From assembly GCA_006508105.1 (NCBI GenBank), contig QKPP01000078.1:1-34589 (forward strand): DNA of 34,589 nucleotides. Reading direction: 5' to 3'. Under the pieces are notes generated by a model that made no database searches, had not been told where the DNA came from, and was given only the letters and a program-made list of their open reading frames with translations. Made by a program: the position numbers and the translations under genes. Of this stretch, positions 25,476 through 34,589 are shown in pieces. This DNA is from Myxococcales bacterium FL481 (lineage in GTDB: Bacteria; Myxococcota_A; Polyangia; Nannocystales; Nannocystaceae). Within the stretch, counting starts at the first letter, position 1, and the number at the start of each line of letters is the position of its first letter.

Positions 25476-25886
25476 TCAGCGCGGACGACTCAACTGCCCC
25501 ACCGACATACCGGCCGCCATGGCGACCACGAACCCGATCGCCGTCCACGAACCCGTGGCGAGGTTCGTCAGTGCCGGACCCGGGCAGTAGCCCGACAGGG
25601 CCCAACCGACCCCGAACAACGCTGACCCGACGAGCAAGCGGCGATCGACGCCGCGGGAGGGCGGCAACGCGAACGCGGCGCCGAACCGCGGCAGTGAACG
25701 CCGCATAGTGACTCGATACGCGATCGCGTTGACGGCCCAAGCGCCCGCCATGACGAAGGCCAAAGTCGGGTCCCAGCGGCCGAGCACATCGAGAAACCCG
25801 AGTACGCGGTGCGGATCGAGCATGCCCCCGACCGCGAGGCCAACCGCGAAACCAACCCCGGAGATGAACGCGACGAGCCAGCGCAT
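25476..25886 (-). CDS. YeeE/YedE-family permease half (PmpB-like)
   Basis: A 136-aa inner-membrane protein with about four helices. It carries the family motif with a conserved cysteine, SGYCPGPALTNLATGS, near residue 100, and a GMLDPHRVLGFLD loop early on. YeeE/YedE proteins import sulfur compounds such as thiosulfate, or related substrates, through cysteine relays; small two-gene versions (PmpA/PmpB) are common in proteobacteria. It begins 4 bp after the stop of the partner gene, so the two halves should assemble together. The ATG at 25886 is chosen because the first helix begins right after it. Confidence 0.85.
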   Translation of the reverse strand: MRWLVAFISGVGFAVGLAVGGMLDPHRVLGFLDVLGRWDPTLAFVMAGAWAVNAIAYRVTMRRSLPRFGAAFALPPSRGVDRRLLVGSALFGVGWALSGYCPGPALTNLATGSWTAIGFVVAMAAGMSVGQLSRPR

Positions 25887-25890
25887 CCGA

Positions 25891-26307
25891 TCAGCCCCCA
25901 AGCCCACGGAGGCACGCCACCGTGACGATGCCGGTGGCCATGAACGTGCAGACGGCGGCGAAGGAACGCATGGAGCCACGAGCCAGCCCGCAGACGCCGT
26001 GCCCGCTGGTGCAGCCGTTGCCAAGCGTGGTGCCGAGACCGACGAGGAACGCGGACAGCAACAACACGGTCGACGATTCCCGAATCGGGGCCCCAAACAA
26101 GGATGGTGCGACGCCGTTCACCGCAAGGCCGCCGATGATCAGTCCGCTGAGAAACACCAAGCGCCAGCCCACCTCGCGGCGCTGCAGGACGCCGCCCAAG
26201 ACCCCGCTGATCCCGGCAACCCGGCCGGTGCCCCACAGTAGCAAGGCCGCTGAGAGCCCGATGATCGCTCCGCCCGCGAGCCCACGAACGAGGAGGTAGT
26301 CCGCCAT
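25891..26307 (-). CDS. YeeE/YedE-family permease half (PmpA-like)
   Basis: A 138-aa inner-membrane protein with about four helices, partner of the gene just downstream. The signature LGNGCTSGHGVCGLARGS at about residues 94-111 contains the two cysteines typical of YeeE/YedE proteins, placed to handle sulfur-containing substrates. An early Gly-rich helix (GLAGGAIIGLSAALLLW) is also typical. AAGG lies 7 nt before the ATG at 26307. No rhodanese, persulfide dioxygenase or ArsR regulator is adjacent, although such genes often accompany pmpAB. The substrate is therefore inferred only from the family. Confidence 0.87.
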   Translation of the reverse strand: MADYLLVRGLAGGAIIGLSAALLLWGTGRVAGISGVLGGVLQRREVGWRLVFLSGLIIGGLAVNGVAPSLFGAPIRESSTVLLLSAFLVGLGTTLGNGCTSGHGVCGLARGSMRSFAAVCTFMATGIVTVACLRGLGG

Positions 26308-26357
26308 CGGCGGACCTTACTACTTGGCCGCCGAGAAGACGACCGCAGGCGGTGCGG

Positions 26358-26371
26358 CCACGCCGGCGTGG
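26358..26371. repeat. 14-bp perfect palindrome between lacZ and the permease genes
   Basis: CCACGCCGGCGTGG lies 12 nt after the beta-galactosidase stop. It may be part of a weak hairpin or a protein site; no U-run follows on the minus strand. Confidence 0.45.
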
Positions 26372-26382
26372 AGCCGGCCTCG

Positions 26383-31699
<5,317 letters not shown>

Positions 31700-31703
31700 C
31701 TAC

Positions 31704-34169
31704 CTACTTGCCTTTGCCTTTGGGTTTGCTACGCGTCGATAGGCCGTCGGAGCCCATCGCCGCGAAATCGACGGGCTGTGGCAGGGGCATCTCGACTGCT
31801 TTGACGGTCCCTCGAGCGAACACCGGCCTTCCTTTGCCACCGCGCCCGGTCCGCTTGCGGTCGCTCGCACGCAATTTGATCTTGCCACCGGTCGTGCGCG
31901 CTAGCTCCACGTCGCGTTGCGCCGGCCAGGCGGACACCACCTCGTCGCTCGGCTCGGCTTTGATCAATGTCACGCCCTTGCCGGGTCCGGTGAGCATATT
32001 GATCTCTTGCGAGTTGCAGCACAGCAGTTTGCCCGAGCGCGTGACCACGCACACGTCGTCTTCGGCGTAGACCTGAAATACGGCCACAAACTCGTCACCC
32101 TCGCGCAGCTTGCCAAATAATCGCCCCCGACTGGTGCTCGGCTCGCGATGCGGCCACAACGCGAATCGTAGGCTCAACCCTCGCTTGGTCACCGCGAGAA
32201 AGTGCGGATAGGGCTCTTCGTACTCCTCGCCGAGCTCCGGCTTGTCGTACGCGAACTCCTCCATGATCCGCGAATCGGTGGTCGCCGCGGCGACGATTCG
32301 TTCGCCGTCCTTCATCTTGAACAGCTTTTGCACCGGCGTCCCGTGCCCGGTGGACTGCGGGATGTCGTTGATACGACACGCATAGGCGGCCCCGCGACTC
32401 GAGAACAAGACAATGCACTCTCGCGTGCTCCCGCCGATCACGTCGAGCACGGCGTCGCCCTCACGCATGCGGGTCGTCTCGAGTTTGATGTTGCGTTGGC
32501 GCTTGATCCACCCATCGCGGGTGATCAGCACGTGGGCGTCCTCGTCAACGATGAAACTCTCGGCCGTGAACTCCTCGACACCATCGTCCTCACTGACCTG
32601 AGTGCGGCGCTTATCACCGTACTTGCCGGCGAGCTCCTCCAACTCGTCTTTGACCACGCGCCAGAGCCTGGCTGGACTGCGCAGGATCGCTCGGATCTGC
32701 TTCGCTCGCTTCCGTTTCTCGGCCAGCTCGAGGCGGATCTTCTCGATCTCCAGCTTGGCGAGGCGATACAGCCGCGTCTCGAGCACGGCATCGGCTTGCA
32801 GCTCGTCGAGTTCGAAGGCCTTCATCAGCTTCGTCGCGGCGTCGGCTTTGCCGTCGGAACGACGAATGATTCGAATCGCGCGGTCGAGGTCGTCGAAAAT
32901 CCTCTCGAACCCCTCAAGAATGTGGATCCGCTCCTCGAGTCTCCGCAGCTCGTACTCGAAGCGGCGCGTCACCGTGGCGAAGCGGAAATCGAGAAAGTGC
33001 CGCAAAATTCGATCGAGCGGCAGCCGGGCCGGAACGCTGACCTCGGGATTCGAGGTCGGCGTCAAACAGGTCATGTCGACTTTGATGTTGACCTGCATGC
33101 GCGTGTGTTTGCACAGGTAGGCCATGATCAGCTCGGGGTCGACGCCGCCTTTGGCCGCGAGCTCTAGCTCGACGCGCACGTCGGTTGTACTCAGATCTTG
33201 GATACCGATGACCCCTGGCAGCTTCTTGGCGACGATAAGCGCCCCGATCTCCTCGACGAGCGCCGCCTTCTCCACGCCGTAGGGCACCGAGGTCATGACC
33301 ACCGTCGAGCCGTCGCGCCCGCCCTCGTCCAGCTTCCATTCGCCGCGCAACTTGAAGCTACCCCGTCCGCTCTCGTAGGCGGCGACGATCTCGTCTCGCG
33401 TGGCGACCAAACGGCCCCCCGTGGGAAAGTCCGGCCCCTTGATCGAGCGCAACAGCTTGCGCACCGACACCTCGGGGTTGTCGATCATCACCACGCAAGC
33501 TTTGATCACCTCGCCGAGATTGTGCGGTGGGATGCTGGTCGCCATCCCCACGGCGATGCCCGATCCGCCGTTGACGAGCAGCTGGGGAAACCGGGCCGGC
33601 AACACCGTGGGCTCGAATCCCGTGCCGTCGTAGTTCGCTCGCAGATCGACCGTCTTGCTGCGCAGCTCGACGAGCAGCTCCGACGCGAGCTCGGTCAGAC
33701 GCGCCTCGGTGTACCGGTACGCTGCCGGCGAATCCCCGTCGATCGAACCGAAGTTTCCCTGGCCGTCGACCAACGGCATGCGCATGGCAAAGTCTTGGGC
33801 CAAACGCACCATCGCGTCGTACACGGCCGTGTCGCCGTGCGGGTGATAGCGGCCGATCACATCGCCCACGACCTTGGCGCTTTTGCGGTGACGCGCGTCG
33901 TGCGTCAGGTGCAGGTCCTCGAACATCGTGTAGAGGATCCGGCGGTGCACCGGCTTGAGACCGTCGCGCACATCGGGGATCGCACGCGAGGTGATGACAC
34001 TCAGCGCGTAGGTCAGGTACTTGCGTCGCGCCTGCTCCGCCAGATCGGCGCGGATCAGGCCCTCACCACCGGACCCGCCACCGCCGCCGGAGCCGTCGTC
34101 GCCGCGACCTCCTCGGCGCGCGCGAGAGGGTGCAGTCGAACTCGTCTCGAAACTGGCTGAAAAGCTCAT
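31704..34169 (-). CDS. parC: DNA topoisomerase IV subunit A
   Basis: An 821-aa DNA-cleaving subunit of topoisomerase IV. After a Ser/Arg/Gly-rich N-terminal extension (about 40 residues, including a [12 protein letters not shown] run) comes the winged-helix core ([23 protein letters not shown]). The catalytic Tyr153 sits in AYRYTEARL. The coiled-coil tower follows (about residues 410-490), then a beta-pinwheel-like C-terminal domain of GyrA-like repeats. The tail is Lys/Gly-rich (SKPKGKGK). The core alone cannot separate GyrA from ParC; its operon with parE decides. ATG 34169 is chosen; GTG 34199 is in frame and adds ten residues. The order parC-parE is noted because the cleavage subunit comes first. 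Confidence 0.9.
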   Translation of the reverse strand: MSFSASFETSSTAPSRARRGGRGDDGSGGGGGSGGEGLIRADLAEQARRKYLTYALSVITSRAIPDVRDGLKPVHRRILYTMFEDLHLTHDARHRKSAKVVGDVIGRYHPHGDTAVYDAMVRLAQDFAMRMPLVDGQGNFGSIDGDSPAAYRYTEARLTELASELLVELRSKTVDLRANYDGTGFEPTVLPARFPQLLVNGGSGIAVGMATSIPPHNLGEVIKACVVMIDNPEVSVRKLLRSIKGPDFPTGGRLVATRDEIVAAYESGRGSFKLRGEWKLDEGGRDGSTVVMTSVPYGVEKAALVEEIGALIVAKKLPGVIGIQDLSTTDVRVELELAAKGGVDPELIMAYLCKHTRMQVNIKVDMTCLTPTSNPEVSVPARLPLDRILRHFLDFRFATVTRRFEYELRRLEERIHILEGFERIFDDLDRAIRIIRRSDGKADAATKLMKAFELDELQADAVLETRLYRLAKLEIEKIRLELAEKRKRAKQIRAILRSPARLWRVVKDELEELAGKYGDKRRTQVSEDDGVEEFTAESFIVDEDAHVLITRDGWIKRQRNIKLETTRMREGDAVLDVIGGSTRECIVLFSSRGAAYACRINDIPQSTGHGTPVQKLFKMKDGERIVAAATTDSRIMEEFAYDKPELGEEYEEPYPHFLAVTKRGLSLRFALWPHREPSTSRGRLFGKLREGDEFVAVFQVYAEDDVCVVTRSGKLLCCNSQEINMLTGPGKGVTLIKAEPSDEVVSAWPAQRDVELARTTGGKIKLRASDRKRTGRGGKGRPVFARGTVKAVEMPLPQPVDFAAMGSDGLSTRSKPKGKGK

Positions 34170-34295
34170 GGATGGGGCCGCGCCGAAAGCCGTCCGCACG
34201 AAGCGCGCTTCAGCGCCGCCGCCAGGTTAGCGACTCGAGACCACCCGTCAAAGTTTCAGGGGTGCGCGGAGTCGACCGGCCGACCGCCACACGAC

Positions 34296-34330
34296 AAAAC
34301 GGCGCCCCCGAACGAGTCGAGAGGCGCCGT
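34296..34330 (-). terminator. Rho-independent terminator of the right-edge gene
   Basis: On the minus strand the stem ACGGCGCC/GGCGCCGT (8 perfect pairs, 16-nt loop with an inner CGA/TCG) is followed at once by a short T-run, giving GCCGTTTTG. It lies 58 bp after the stop at 34388 and before the parC start, so it should separate the two units. Confidence 0.75.
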
Positions 34331-34387
34331 GCGGCGCGGTCCAGGGCGGGCGGGGTCGAGGTACCGCACGCGCCCTAGGCGGCCCGA

Positions 34388-34589
34388 CTAGGCCGGCATG
34401 TCGTAGGTGCAGATGCCGAATTCCGGGTAGTCCGGCAGTGCCTTGCAGGTGCCGTGACCTCCGCACTCATCGATGACGGCCAACGGATCGCACGAGAGAG
34501 CACAACGGCTCGGCTCGACCATGGTTCCGGTGTCGCTGCCACCCGAGTCGCTGCCACCCGTGTCGCTGCCACCCGTGTCGCTGCCACCC
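34388..34589 (-). CDS. C-terminus of a Cys-rich secreted protein with GGSDT linker (partial)
   Basis: The 5' part lies beyond the window. The visible 66 residues start in a repeat of Gly-Gly-Ser-Asp-Thr/Ser units, then VEPSRCALSC, then CGGHGTC, and end GICTYDMPA before TAG. Five cysteines in about 45 residues suggest a small disulphide-bonded, EGF-like or sugar-binding module at the C-terminus, with the repeat as a flexible spacer after a signal peptide or lipobox. This layout is very common in Nannocystis-type myxobacteria. Function is unknown. Confidence 0.72.
   Translation of the reverse strand, partial: GGSDTGGSDTGGSDSGGSDTGTMVEPSRCALSCDPLAVIDECGGHGTCKALPDYPEFGICTYDMPA
34532..34589. repeat. 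15-bp tandem repeat encoding GGSDT/S units
   Basis: Four copies of gtcgctgccacccg(t/a), the last cut by the window edge, sit in frame in the minus-strand gene. Each unit encodes five residues, so copy-number change keeps the frame. Confidence 0.9.

Noticed and set aside
34532-34589. Possible CRISPR or satellite array at the right edge
   Set aside because: The 15-bp units are contiguous, without spacers, and encode GGSDT/S repeats in frame with a Cys-rich C-terminus.

Overview
The window is GC-rich, densely coded DNA that most resembles a myxobacterium of the Nannocystineae type (Enhygromyxa/Plesiocystis/Nannocystis-like Myxococcota). The signs are a Hanks-type Ser/Thr kinase fused to an FHA domain, many lipoproteins, Cys-rich secreted proteins, low-complexity surface linkers (a poly-Asp tract at the left edge, a GGSDT repeat at the right edge) and carotenoid genes. 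The taxonomic placement is inferred from gene style; no marker gene was searched.

Left part (1-10.4 kb, minus strand): the start of a poly-Asp lipoprotein runs off the left edge. It is followed by about 620 bp with no convincing gene and a small one-helix membrane protein. Next comes a tightly coupled efflux operon of a lipoprotein adaptor and two different RND permeases, each pair of genes sharing an ATGA overlap. A HAD-family phosphatase precedes the operon on the same strand.

Middle (10.4-17 kb, mostly plus strand): a kinase-FHA protein lies divergent from the HAD gene. Then come tRNA-Pro(CGG) with a textbook promoter, a receiver-XRE fusion regulator, a Cys-rich exported protein, dihydroorotase (pyrC), a polytopic membrane protein, and a convergent, degenerate kinase/receiver-like protein.

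Right-middle (17-25.2 kb): a large zinc-metallopeptidase-like lipoprotein, a carotenoid pair (lycopene cyclase then phytoene desaturase-type oxidoreductase), and a convergent three-gene minus-strand cassette. The cassette consists of a 69-aa protein, a 424-aa protein with an internal duplication that looks V4R-like, and a 119-aa protein. It is the best candidate for something not yet described.

Right part (25.4-34.6 kb, minus strand): a two-gene YeeE/YedE-type permease, a lipoprotein beta-galactosidase (GH2), the topoisomerase IV operon (parC then parE), a good intrinsic terminator, and the C-terminus of a secreted Cys-rich protein with a GGSDT-type repeat linker.

No insertion sequences, phage genes, CRISPR arrays or rRNA genes were seen. 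Annotation rests on motif reading by eye; no database search was possible.
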